DNA of 64,000 nucleotides from Choristoneura fumiferana (taxonomy: Eukaryota > Arthropoda > Insecta > Lepidoptera > Tortricidae): contig NC_133496.1 in the NCBI RefSeq assembly GCF_025370935.1, positions 12,731,418 to 12,795,417 of the forward strand. The letters are read 5' to 3'. The first letter of the stretch is position 1, and each line of letters starts with the position of its first letter. Shown here one piece after another: positions 54,109 through 64,000 of the stretch. Position numbers and translations under genes: made by a program. The notes beneath the pieces are model-generated. The model did not search any database. It had not been told where the DNA came from and worked only from the letters and a program-made list of their open reading frames with translations.

Positions 54109-57100
54109 AACCTAGTATCATACTAACTTCTATTTTGAAATCGAAACGAATTCTTTTGTCTTGTTCGGGACTAGTATTTGATTAGTGACACATATCGTAT
54201 ATGGTAATAATAATAAGACTTCACAAAGTTTTGTGACAGCAAAGAAAATTCATAGACGTCAAAAATAATGTATACGTAACGTGACTTAAAACCTTAATTT
54301 TTTTACACTTTAACAAAACCGAGCCATCCGCAGAGAAACCTAGGATATTGATACAAAGTCACCGTGGTAATTATGCTTCATGCAGTGTTTTAAAAGTTGA
54401 CTTAATACAATCTTAAATCTTTAAGCGCCCCTCCATAGCCATGACAGTCGATCTGATCGGGAGCAGCGAATTAAAAAAGCACTTGCATTGTTATCAAAAA
54501 ACATCCGTATAAAGTTTCAAGTCGATACCATTAACGAGACTATCCTGCCCGAACCACTAGAACTTCACTATCAATTTATTTACTGTATTGTCACCGAACT
54601 TGTGTAAGTATAGTAAATTTCAGCTCAATCGGATACCAATAAGTGGTCGAAAATTTTGCTGTTGTGTTTACATACAAACAGTGCCAGTTAAGTAATACTA
54701 TTGGCCTTCAGCATCCTCCGGTAAGTGCCAACGTTTACAAGGTATTCGGTCTGTTTTATAGGAAACTGGCCAGCGTATCAAACGACAACAACATACTAGA
54801 AACATATTCCTTCGGTACACATACTTTACTATAGCCCAATGCACATCAAGCCGTAATGTTTAATTCATAAAAGAGCGCTATGGGAAAGTCAGATCGGCGA
54901 TACGAGTAATTGAAATGCTAAGAGTTTACACGCACAGTTTCTATCATAGATTGACGATAAATAAAATGAGCCCATAGAAATTCTTGGTGAATCAGTGGGT
55001 AAAGTGATTAATAATGATGAAAGTTATAATACACTTTTATACTTAACAGTGATCACAGCCAAAATAATTATAAATGAAAACATTTTAAACATAGATGGTA
55101 ATTAAACAACTAGTTATATGTTATGAAATAAATAAATAGGTACTACATCAAATTTTTTTTCTGTAGGTTACTACATACTGATCTGATAAGCATTAAAAAA
55201 AATCTGATAAAATACAAAGATGTACATAATAAGAAACCTGAAGAATTTGCGTGTGGAGTCTAGATTTTAAATGTTCTGAAGTAACTAAAGCTCTTTGGAA
55301 ACAACCAATCCTCATTGGCCATTAAATGATTGGTTGTATCTGCCTTCCTTGCGTAAACTTATTACGAACACTGTAATTGTTAATCCATTAAAACTTTACA
55401 GTTTGATCGATGATGTGCAAAGTTGTTATTTGAACATTGGTATATCTTCCTCCCAGTGATGAGATCATCTACGTAGATTTTGTTCATTAGATGTTATTTA
55501 GGAAAGGAAGTTTCCAAGATAAGTAAAACAGCATAAAGTTAACAGAACTGCTGTATTGTTAACGTGTTCCTACAATTAACATGACACTCAAGCGATAATA
55601 ACGAATAAATGCACATTCACAGCAATGCATACGGATGTGTAACAGAGGGGTACATCAAGGTAACCCCTCCGTCACACGCACCTAACTCCCCTCCCAGTCT
55701 TAGGAAATTATCCAAAAAATGTCCACTCATCTGCCGTCCTATGTCCGGAAATACCTGCCAATCCGTATTTTTAACTCTATTGCCTTGTCATAGAGGCTTC
55801 TATTTTCGCAGGTTACGTACGTAACGGCTATCGTCATGGTACGTCAAGCATGGCTGACCACAAGCATAAATCTAAAACAACATATGCATATAAGAATTTG
55901 AAGTGCACTTATGCCCTTTTGGGCGGGAAGAGTAGTTGTATGTTTAACATACTGGGACACGAAGGTCATTACGAGTTGAGAGTAAAATTTCGATGTTGTG
56001 GGTATTGTTTTTTGGTCAATGCCAGGGATTTCTTGATTGGCTAGTCAGCGATTAAATATAATCGATTTGTTGAATTTCGTTATGAGTGATGTCATCTTTT
56101 TAATCCCAAATTTAAGGAAATTGGCATGTAAGATTTGTTTACGATAGAATCCAAAATAACATGAAACCAAGATAACCGTCTAGGTTCCATTTTTTTAAAA
56201 AAGATTGTCCTAAATACTTTTCTACCAATGGGATGTTTAAAATAACGAGTATAAATTCGATCTAGACAAACGTTCTTAAAAAAAGCGTAATATACTTAGT
56301 CATCAAGCTTGTGTCACCTTGTGTGTTTAAACTGTTTATTCGTTAACTAATGTGTAAGCTATATTCCCAGCGGACGCCGCAAAGTGTGCGATGGGGATTT
56401 AATAGCTTTCCTGTAAAGGAATTTACTCGTGTTTGGTTTAATAAACTAGGTGAGGAGTTAAGCGTTTAATCTAACACCACCAGTTTAAAACAATTTCTAG
56501 AAAAGCTATGCTTGTAACATGAAACACTACCGGAAGCTAGGCTAGATCTTTCGATGAAAAATCTTGAAATTGCCCGTTAAAATAACATGATCACATCATC
56601 AAGAAATATCGACTTTACTAATACTCAATACATTTGTAAAGTCGATATCAAGATCTAAATCAAATCCACATCACCCATGGTTATGCATAACGGATCTATC
56701 GTACGCTAACAGCCCATGGCCGATGGTTGTTAATTAACGATGGTAGTTACAGTTTCAATAAACCGTTCGTTCTTTTGTTTTTTAAAGGTGGGTCTCCATA
56801 TTAACGCTATGTGGAATGTGAGATCTCAAAGATATAGGTATTTGCATAGCTACAGTGGAAGAAATTGAATCATGTACTGGAGTTGAATCCTTTGAGCTGC
56901 AGATGTTATTTTGACATCCATAGATCTATCAATGAAATCATCTCGAAATTGACTGTGAAATAGTTCAATCCTGCCGCACTTCTGTTTCCTGGACTGTCCA
57001 GTTGCGATGATAACCGCATGAGCTGCCGGGGTACTCAACTGACTATACAGTGGTGATCAGATATTTTGCATCTAGAGATGTTTATGATGGTTACTTTATA

Positions 57101-57707
57101 GACGAAGCTAACTTAATTGACCACTGAAGACGGTATTGAGAGAAATTTGACCGCTTAGTAGTAAACACTTGAAAATTTTTTGTATAAGACATTCCTGACC
57201 TATGTATAATTTTTCTCAGTTGTTAATATATGTATTCGATTGTACCTAATAAAATGTTAGGTGAATATTTTATCAGCTGCTTCTTTCATTTACTCGAATA
57301 TGGAAAATGCTTCCTAAAATTTAATTTACTTAGATGTGAATTCGATCTGAATTGATATTCAAATGTAGAGTGCTTTCGGACTGATCGTGATGAATCGCTT
57401 TGTTTACATTACATGATTGTCTTATCAGATTCTATTGATCTTGAACATAGATTCATACTTTCAATTTGATTAGCATAGGGAGTATACTCTCGACAAATAA
57501 TACACTGCAACTGCACAAATATGAAACAATGTGATGTGATGATGAATGTAGACAGGCAAATAAGCCGAAAAGTCGTGGCAAATGGTAGAACAAGATATTA
57601 TTGTCCCATAGAACTGTATTACTATTATATATTGGGTATTTAATATCTAATTTAAGTATATCTTTCCTTATACGTTGCCTGCCTAGTTACCTGTCTCACG
57701 ATAAGAG
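54109..57707. other. Unassigned intergenic DNA, repeat-poor
   Basis: The longest stretch in which I recognise no element. Open frames of 60-71 codons (54643, 55609, 55850, 56850) show no domain, splice context or repeat match. A small inverted pair around 56608-56650 (ATATCGACTTTAC and GTAAAGTCGATATC) may form a hairpin. Confidence 0.4.
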
Positions 57708-57775
57708 CTTTGCTTACTTTGGTTCTAGGTCAATTGGTGTCAATTGTCCCGAGATATTTATTGTTATTACATTTC
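57708..57775 (+). mobile_element. SINE family B 3' scrap
   Basis: GAGCTTTGCTTACTTTGGTT then AGGTCAATTGGTGTCAATTG and CGAGATATTTATTG. The same scrap recurs at 59415-59460 because the tandem duplication starts inside it. Confidence 0.65.
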
Positions 57776-58204
57776 AGCATTAGTCTAATTTAATCAATTT
57801 GTGATGTATAGTATAGCATCAAATACTGCGCATGTATCGCCTGCTAGTGAGAGTTGGCATATCGAATCATGTATCGATTAATTCGCTGGCTGATATGGAT
57901 CCATGAATGGTGTAATAGGCATCAATGACTGGGTGATTAACCTATTGGCTCGATTGAGGTCTGTGTTTAAGGTTAACACCATATAACTAGAGGTTCGCGA
58001 GGGTACATATTATGCCAAGTTAAAGTACACGTTTAGAACGTGTGGTTTAAAAATGCAGTGCTTGAAGACCGTGTATGTATGCATTTATTTACAAAGAAGT
58101 AAACAATATTATGTGTTTGAAGTGGTCGTCTCCAGCATGCATCACCTGATGCTGGGCAAGCCCACTTTTTAGAATCAGATAGTTTAGATAATTTATTGAA
58201 TCAG

Positions 58205-58672
58205 GCGTTACTTTGCGAGTCCATATCAATGAACTAAAATAATCCTTGCTCACCCGACCTTACGATAGCTAAGCTTATGCCAAAATATGCGGTGTTCATG
58301 CAGTTCCTCCACCTCCACACTGTAAGAACACACACAAATCACACAAACCCATCTATCACCACCACCACACTCACTGACCGTTTCGAACTCAACCAGAGCT
58401 CATCTTCAGAGTGACACAACCGTACACCATGCTACCATTGTTAGACTCCAACAACTGGTCTAACAACTGGGTAGCATGGTGTACGGTTGTTGTCACTCTG
58501 AAGATGAGCTCTGGTTGATCGAAACGCGTCAGTGTAGTGTGGTGGTGGTGATAGATGGGTTTGTGTGATTGGTTGGTTCTTACAGTGTGGAGGTGGAGGA
58601 ACTGCATGAACACGCATATTTTGCATAACTTAGCTATCGTAAGTCGCGGCTAGCAAGGAAATTATTTTAGTT
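58205..58672. repeat. Palindrome with hammerhead-like motif, unit 1
   Basis: Two inverted copies of a family 1 element meet near 58450 around TGTTAGACTCCAACAACTGG. Each arm runs outward through GGTGTACGGTTGT, CTCTGAAGATGAGCTCTGGT, GAAACG, a (TGGTGG)-like run, GTGTGGAGGTGGAGGAACTG and AACACGCATATTTTGC. The arm read on the plus strand has lost two bases of stem II (TTGATCGAAAC). Confidence 0.75.
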
Positions 58673-59913
58673 CAGATAGTTTAGGTTGCAATTGTAGTGT
58701 ATTAGATTAGTTATAATCTATACACAACATTTTTATTTTAAAAAAAGGCTTATAACCAAACTAACTCAGGGAATATACAAAGATATAGGTTCACAGAAGC
58801 ATACATTTCATTTGCAAAGGAAGAACCAACTAAACAATATTTAGCTAATTTTTTGTTAGATGACAAATGATTCAGACTAATTCCATTTCCCTATGTTTAG
58901 TTCCGAAACCTTTGATGGGAAAGTGACAACTGGCTCGTAATAATTAGACACCGAGAGGCAGCAAGCCGGTATCAATCCCTCTGCAGAAGCAGACTCCGCA
59001 CGAATCAATTTAACTCGCAATGATCAACTTCATCGATATCCGGTGAAGTACATCCATGCAGCCGATCGTTGTAGATAGGTATGTTAAGCTGAATCCGCGC
59101 ATTCACTCGATCACTGAGCTGTGGCATAACAGGACCTTTCCTTTCATTCCCCGACTATAGACCTCTGACTTACAAAACGTCATCAATCATAACATAAAAT
59201 ACATCCACCATGTCCAAAAAATAGAATTATTATAATCCACTAGTTACGCCAATGTTTTAGAAATCTATCGCGACTCTCGAATAGAAGCGTAACGATCATT
59301 AAAGGCGTCCGAAACAAAATTATTCGCCATTTCACTTACAATTTTCTTCGTGTTTTGCTTGCTAGTTACATCTGTAGCGCGTAATAGGATTTGATCTTAT
59401 TCCCATGACGAACTAGGTCAATTGGTGTCAATTGTCCCGAGATATTTATTGTTATTACATTTCAGCATTAGTCTAATTTAATCAATTTGTGATGTATAGT
59501 ATAGCATCAAAATACTGCGCATGTATCGCTGCTAGTGGAGAGTTGGCATATCGAATCATGTAATCGATTAATTCGTGGGCTGATATGGATCCATGAATGG
59601 TGTAATAGGCATCAATGACTGGGTGATTAACCTATTGGCTCGATTGAGGTCTGTGTTTAAGGTTAACACCATATAACTAGAGGTTCGCGAGGGTACATAT
59701 TATGCCAAGTTAAAGTACACGTTTAGAACGTGTGGTTTAAAAATGCAGTGCTTGAAGACCGTGTATGTATGGCATTTATTTACAAAGAAGTAAACAATAT
59801 TATGTGTTTGAAGTGGTCGTCTCCAGCATGCATCACCTGATGCTGGGCAAGCCCACTTTTTAGAATCAGATAGTTTAGATAATTATTGAATCAGGCGTTA
59901 CTTTGCGGAGGTC

Positions 59914-60378
59914 CATATCAATGAACTAAAATATTTCCTTGCTCACCCGCGACCTTACGATAGCTAAGCTTATGCCAAAATATGCGGTGTTCATGCAGTT
60001 CCTCCACCTCCACACTGTAAGAACACACACAAATCACACAAACCCATCTATCACCACCACCACACTACACTGACGCGTTTCGAACTCAACCAGAGCTCAT
60101 CTTCAGAGTGACACAACCGTACACCATGCTACCAGTTGTTAGACTCAACAACTGGGTCTAACAACTGGTAGCATGGTGTACGGTTGTGTCACTCTGAAGA
60201 TGAGCTCTGGTTGAGTTCGAAACGCGTCAGTGTAGTGTGTGGTGGTGATAGATGGGTGTGTGATTTGTGTTGTTCTTACAGTGTGGAGGTGGAGGAACTG
60301 CATGAACACGCATATTTTGCATAAGCTTAGCTATCGTAAGGTCGCGGTGTGAGCAAGGAAATTATTTTAGTTCAGATA
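59914..60378. repeat. Palindrome with hammerhead-like motif, unit 2
   Basis: The better-preserved counterpart of 58205-58672: arms of about 230 bp, centre near 60155 with GTTGTTAGACTCAACAACTG. Both arms keep CTCTGAAGATGAGCTC, GAGTTCGAAACGCGTCAGTG and the complementary strand forms. Confidence 0.8.
60190..60232 (+). ncRNA. Hammerhead-ribozyme-like fold, family 1
   Basis: Stem I CACT (60190-60193); core box CTGAAGA (60194-60200), which matches CUGANGA; one extra U; stem II GAGCTC-TGGTT-GAGTTC (60202-60218), six pairs including one G-U; GAA; stem III AC-GC-GT with a 2-base loop; C at 60228; stem I partner AGTG (60229-60232). Stem III of 2 bp is what is known for hammerheads in Penelope-like elements and retrozymes. 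The mirror copy is in the left arm (about 60075-60120, minus strand). The extra U between core and stem II is the one departure from the consensus. Confidence 0.45.
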
Positions 60379-61124
60379 GTTAGGTTGCAATTGTAGTGTA
60401 TTAGATTAGTTATAATCTATATACACAACATTTTTTTATTAAAAAAAAGGCTTATAACCAAACTAACTCAGGGAATATACAAAGATATAGGTTCACAGAA
60501 GCATACATTTCATTTGCAAAGGAAGAACCAACTAAACAATATTTAGCTATTATTTTGTTGGATGACAAATGATTCAGACTAATTCCATTTCCCTATGTTT
60601 AGTTCCGAAACCTTTGATGGGAAAGTGACAACTGGCTCGTAATAATTAGACACCGAGAGGCAGCAAGCCGGTATCAATCCACTCTGCGAGCAGAGCAGAC
60701 TCCGCACGGAATCAATTTAACTCGCAATGATCAACTTCATCGATATCCGGTGGAAGTACATCCATGCAGCCGATCGTTGTAGGTAGGTATGTTAAGCTGA
60801 ATCCGCGCAGTTCACTCCGATCACTGAGCTGTGGGCATAACAGGACCTTTCCTTTCATTCCCCGACTATAGACCTCTGACTTACAAAACGTCATCAATCA
60901 TAACATAAAATACATCCACCATGTCCAAAAAATAGAAATTATTAATCCACTAGTTACGCCAATGTTTTAGAAATCTATCGCGACTCTCGAATAGAAGCGT
61001 AACGATCATTAAAGGCGTCCGAAACAAAATTACTCGCCATTTCACTTACAATTTTCTTCGTGTTTTGCTTGCTAGTTACATCTGTAGCGCGTAATAGGAT
61101 TTGGATCTTATTCCCATGACGAAC

Positions 61125-62560
61125 AGTTCATTGCTGATACTATGTCTTTGTATATATTGCGTGTACGCTCTGTATATGAGACAGCATTTTTGAGAATGAT
61201 AATTAGAGGAAGAGATATGTTTCTGATCTTTATTGATGGGCGTGAAACATGCATCGGGGGGTACTGCGTTAAGTTTTGTTAGAAGCAAATTCTTCTGTCA
61301 TAATTTAGGCGCAATTTTACCCGGTAAGGGTGAGCAATAAATCTAAACTAAAATTCAGTGAGTTACATCTTTGGTCACTTTTCATTATACGTTATAGCGT
61401 CTATATTCTGCACTTCAAATAGAAGCTAATGATGCTCAGATTATTGTGCAAAGAAAAAAGAAATAGGTAGGCAGATATTAAAACAGCATTAGATTAAATT
61501 TACATGGCCGTGCAAAATACAATAACTGTGTGACTCGCAGTCAACCGTCGCCTTTTAGACTAGCTTAATAAGACAAATTACTTTAAATTTACTAGCCTAA
61601 TTAAGTCATAACTCGTTAACGCTCAACACTCCCAAGTAAATCACGTACTCTAAGTACAATAAATGTAATAACTTTGAGTATGCCACTTAACGTTTAGTGC
61701 TTTCCACTTTCTAACGTATGTGAATCAGCGAACGCTGATTTGAATGTTGCAGGGCTATTTGCTGCTAGAATCGTAAGTATGAAGTGTCGATTTTATTAAA
61801 AAGTTTTGTAGAAAGTTTTTGTGGGTTGAATTATGATTAGCTGAGGTGACTTTAGATCATAACCAAACTTTACCTTTTTGGTATTTATTTTCCTTCCTTA
61901 TATGGACCACTTTCTTGAGGCTTTCTCAAAATTTTGAGACTCAAATCGTGTGTTTTTTTCAAGAAAATGTACTTAATGCCTTAAATATGTACACTTATTT
62001 AGTGCAAATACCATAAGTACATATATATTTTAATACAATGTTAATGTCATCGTTTTCCATGTGAATTTCATTTTTTTAAAAGCATATCTTTGTACCTTCC
62101 GATTTCTTCAAAATTCCTTAGTCGACCTTAGGAATATTAGGTGTATTTTGAAATACTGGAATAGAGTTTTGCGAATGAAAACACTATTGGGAATAATACA
62201 CATTTGGAAAAGTGAACCCAACCGTGTTACCGTAGTATTACCTATACCTACTAACACTCCAATTGTGCGCAGGAACCAATTGTCATTGTTCAAGTCAACA
62301 ACGCGAAAGTCCCAATCCGCATCGAAAAAGAAAGGGTAATCCTTAATCCATCAAGCACCGGATAAGTGCCAATAAGCAAGATTGGCAAACATTGGCGCAA
62401 ACATCTGTACCATTGTTCGCCGTCACAGGCGGCAGTTCCCAGTGATTTTGTCAACGGAGCCGAAACAATCGTTTTTCACGCTTCCGATGTCATAACAGCT
62501 GTTACGCGTTTTCCTGTATATAGTACTTGTGCTGGGCTCGTTAACCTAAGACCTTTGGGG
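61125..62560. other. Unassigned DNA, possible decayed LINE upstream part
   Basis: No gene supported. The 92-codon frame at 62061-62339 and 84-codon frame at 62366 lie upstream of an RT remnant, but I see no RT or endonuclease motif in them. Confidence 0.35.
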
Positions 62561-62569
62561 TGTGACTTC

Positions 62570-63478
62570 ATACAAGAGCGGTTTTTACAGAAAAAGCGTA
62601 CCTTCGTAAGGCACGGTTAATGTATTTTGCTTACTTTAATAGCATTATTTCGTACGGCCTTATTTTATGGGATCTGCTGTACAGACATTGTGATTTTGTC
62701 AATCGTTTTCACGCTTCCTTCACAACAAGAGAGACCACTTATACAAGAGCGGTTTTTACAGAAAAAGCGTACCTTCGTAAGGCACGGTTAATGTATTTTG
62801 CTTACTTTAATAGCATTATTTCGTACGGCCTTATTTTATGATCTGCTGCAGACATTGAGTCAATTTTTATCTTAGATCAATTTATTTTGAAGACGAATCT
62901 TTACAGATATCCTAACCCTGCCGTCGCTTTATGTTTTTGAAATAATCATGTATGTTAGGAAGAACATATGTGATTTTCCCACTAACGTCGATAAGCCAAA
63001 GGCTACTAGAAACACAGGGAAGCTTAAAGTTCCATCTTACAGACTGGCTAAAACCAAAAAGTCTTTTCTGGGAAATTGCATACGTTTTTATAATAAAATT
63101 CCAAAAAATATTATAAATGAAACGGATACAAAATTCAGATCTATTGTCAAGAAGACATTAATATCAAAGGCGTATTATAAAGTTAATGATTATATCATGG
63201 ACAGGTATATTTGGAAATAATTCCGATCCGCATTAGCGATCCCTTCAAATAGCGAACCTACTGTGTTAAAAATAAAGTTGTGTTAAATACTTGTGATGTA
63301 TACATATCATTTAATAATATTGTAAATCTGTTTTAAAAAAATATATATACCTCGTTGAGTTTCTTGCCGGATTCTTCTCAGCAGAGGTTTTTCCGAACCG
63401 GTGGTAGATTTCTTTTGACATTCATAGTGCTTGTTATAGCCTAAATTGAATAAAGATATTTTGACTTCGACTTTGACT
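62570..63478 (+). pseudogene. LINE reverse-transcriptase C-terminal remnant with 3' tail
   Basis: ARLMYFAYFNSIISYGLILW (twice, see the duplication) is the thumb-side motif of CR1/jockey-group RTs. The frame at 62948-63220 (YVRKNICDF, then KLKVPSYRLAKTKKSFLGNC, RFYNKIPKNI, YYKVNDYIMDRYIWK) is the conserved C-terminus. The 3' end TTGAATAAAGATATTTTGAC and TTCGACTTTGACTT is the typical tail. No palm catalytic motif is present, so this is a 5'-truncated, inactive copy. Confidence 0.75.
62574..62858 (+). repeat. ~168-bp partial tandem duplication inside the LINE remnant
   Basis: AAGAGCGGTTTTTACAGAAA through CGTACGGCCTTATTTTATG occurs at about 62574-62668 and again at about 62742-62840. GATTTTGTCAA words near 62445 and 62692 may be part of the same event. 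Confidence 0.8.
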
Positions 63479-63483
63479 TTGGC

Positions 63484-63660
63484 TCCATTTCCACCAGAGA
63501 TGTGCGAGGATTATGTTGCGAGGAATATGTTTTTCATGAATCAATAGAAACGTTTCATTTACTTCGCCTCGATCCGCTCAGCTGTTTCACTTTCCACCAG
63601 AGATGTGCTGTGCGAGGATAGGTAAATGAAGCGTTCCTATTGGTTCATGAATAAAAAAAT
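63484..63660. repeat. Paired CCACCAGAGATGTGC repeat
   Basis: ATTTCCACCAGAGATGTGCG (63486) recurs as CTTTCCACCAGAGATGTGCT (63590); CATGAATCAATAGAAACG and its inverse-like GCGTTCCTATTGGTTCATG lie inside. It looks like a decayed hairpin element, class unknown. Confidence 0.5.
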
Positions 63661-63892
63661 CAAAAAACCCGACTGAAATGAAATTTGACATAATTGTTTT
63701 TGAAAATGAACATGAACGTGAACATGAATATGAACGTCAATGAAAACCACCATTTAATTTTCGGGAATTCCCACGGGAATTTTTAAAAATCCTAAATTTT
63801 CAATTCAGCTGCTGGATCTAATGATTTACGTGTGCGAAGCCGCGGGTAAACACAAGTATCTTCATTTTTTTGTTTAATTCGCAAAAGGATCA
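63661..63892. other. Unassigned DNA with ATGAACATGAACGTGAA repeat
   Basis: A short hexamer-like repeat (GAACAT/GAACGT) lies at 63705-63740. GTGCGAAGCCGCGGGTAAAC near 63832 is a scrap of a common lepidopteran repeat also seen at 11154 and 13300. Confidence 0.4.
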
Positions 63893-64000
63893 TGATCATC
63901 ATGTCAGCCGGAAGACGTCAACTGCTGGACATAGGCCTCCCCCAAGGCTCTCCACTCAGACCGGTCTTGTGCTTTTATCCACCGCGATCCCGGGATCTTA
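63893..64000 (-). mobile_element. LINE 3' end, running off the window
   Basis: ATGATCATCATGTCAGCCGG and GTCAACTGCTGGACATAGGC are the complement of the (GAT)n-tailed LINE C-terminus. The remainder continues beyond the window. Confidence 0.75.

Larger units (their letters stand above)
57725..61124. repeat. 1.7 kb tandem duplication
   Basis: Unit 1 is 57725-59412 and unit 2 is 59413-61124, head to tail. The junction is GACGAA|CTAGGTCAATTGG. Unit 1 is 1688 bp and unit 2 is 1712 bp; differences are chiefly single-base indels. Each unit holds the palindrome with the hammerhead-like motifs and about 0.7 kb of unique-looking sequence. No gene. Recent tandem duplication or two allelic contig ends joined in assembly. 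Confidence 0.9.

Overview
The window is AT-rich, repeat-dense nuclear DNA of an arthropod, almost certainly a moth or butterfly. The signs are two tRNA-derived SINE families, short Helitron remnants ending in CTAG, fragments of several LINEs with (GAT)n or TTGACTT tails, and many hairpin MITEs of types I know from Lepidoptera. The species cannot be named from the sequence.

One protein-coding gene can be supported. It lies on the minus strand and encodes a four-transmembrane, clarin-like protein. Four coding exons join in phase (complement 33588-33723, 34181-34316, 49826-49993, 52279-52504) into 666 nt, or 221 residues plus stop. Exons 1 and 2 occur twice because 34497-43556 and 43657-52995 are two versions of the same ~9.1-9.3 kb, separated by a 100-N gap. 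The left contig ends at the base where the right version runs on into unique sequence, so this is best read as two unmerged overlapping contig ends of one locus, probably two haplotypes. The left version has frame-breaking deletions in both exons; the right version is intact.

Intron 2 holds a ~5.9 kb foldback element. Its ~1.2 kb inverted arms contain ~139-bp tandem subrepeats, and its loop carries a dead endonuclease/reverse-transcriptase LINE that has lost its YADD region and holds an inverted copy of its own C-terminus. A ~224-bp segment between 43-bp inverted repeats lies in opposite orientation in the two versions.

Region by region: 1-33 kb is intergenic and made of SINEs, LINE ends, Helitrons, hairpin MITEs, a 1.36 kb palindrome (19561-20918), a Harbinger-like MITE (27631-28018) and a TIR element (25579-26303). 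31-32.5 kb holds two short retroelement insertions, each with a perfect 12-bp target duplication and each ending in a hammerhead-ribozyme-like fold. 33.5-53 kb is the clarin-like gene with its duplicated contig ends. 53-64 kb is intergenic, with Helitrons, a 1.7 kb tandem duplication (57725-61124) whose units each contain a palindrome with a second hammerhead-like family, and a LINE C-terminal remnant near the end.

The most unusual signal is the pair of hammerhead-like repeat families. Their stem sequences differ but complementarity is kept, which fits Penelope-like or retrozyme-like elements. I saw no rRNA gene, CRISPR array or viral gene.
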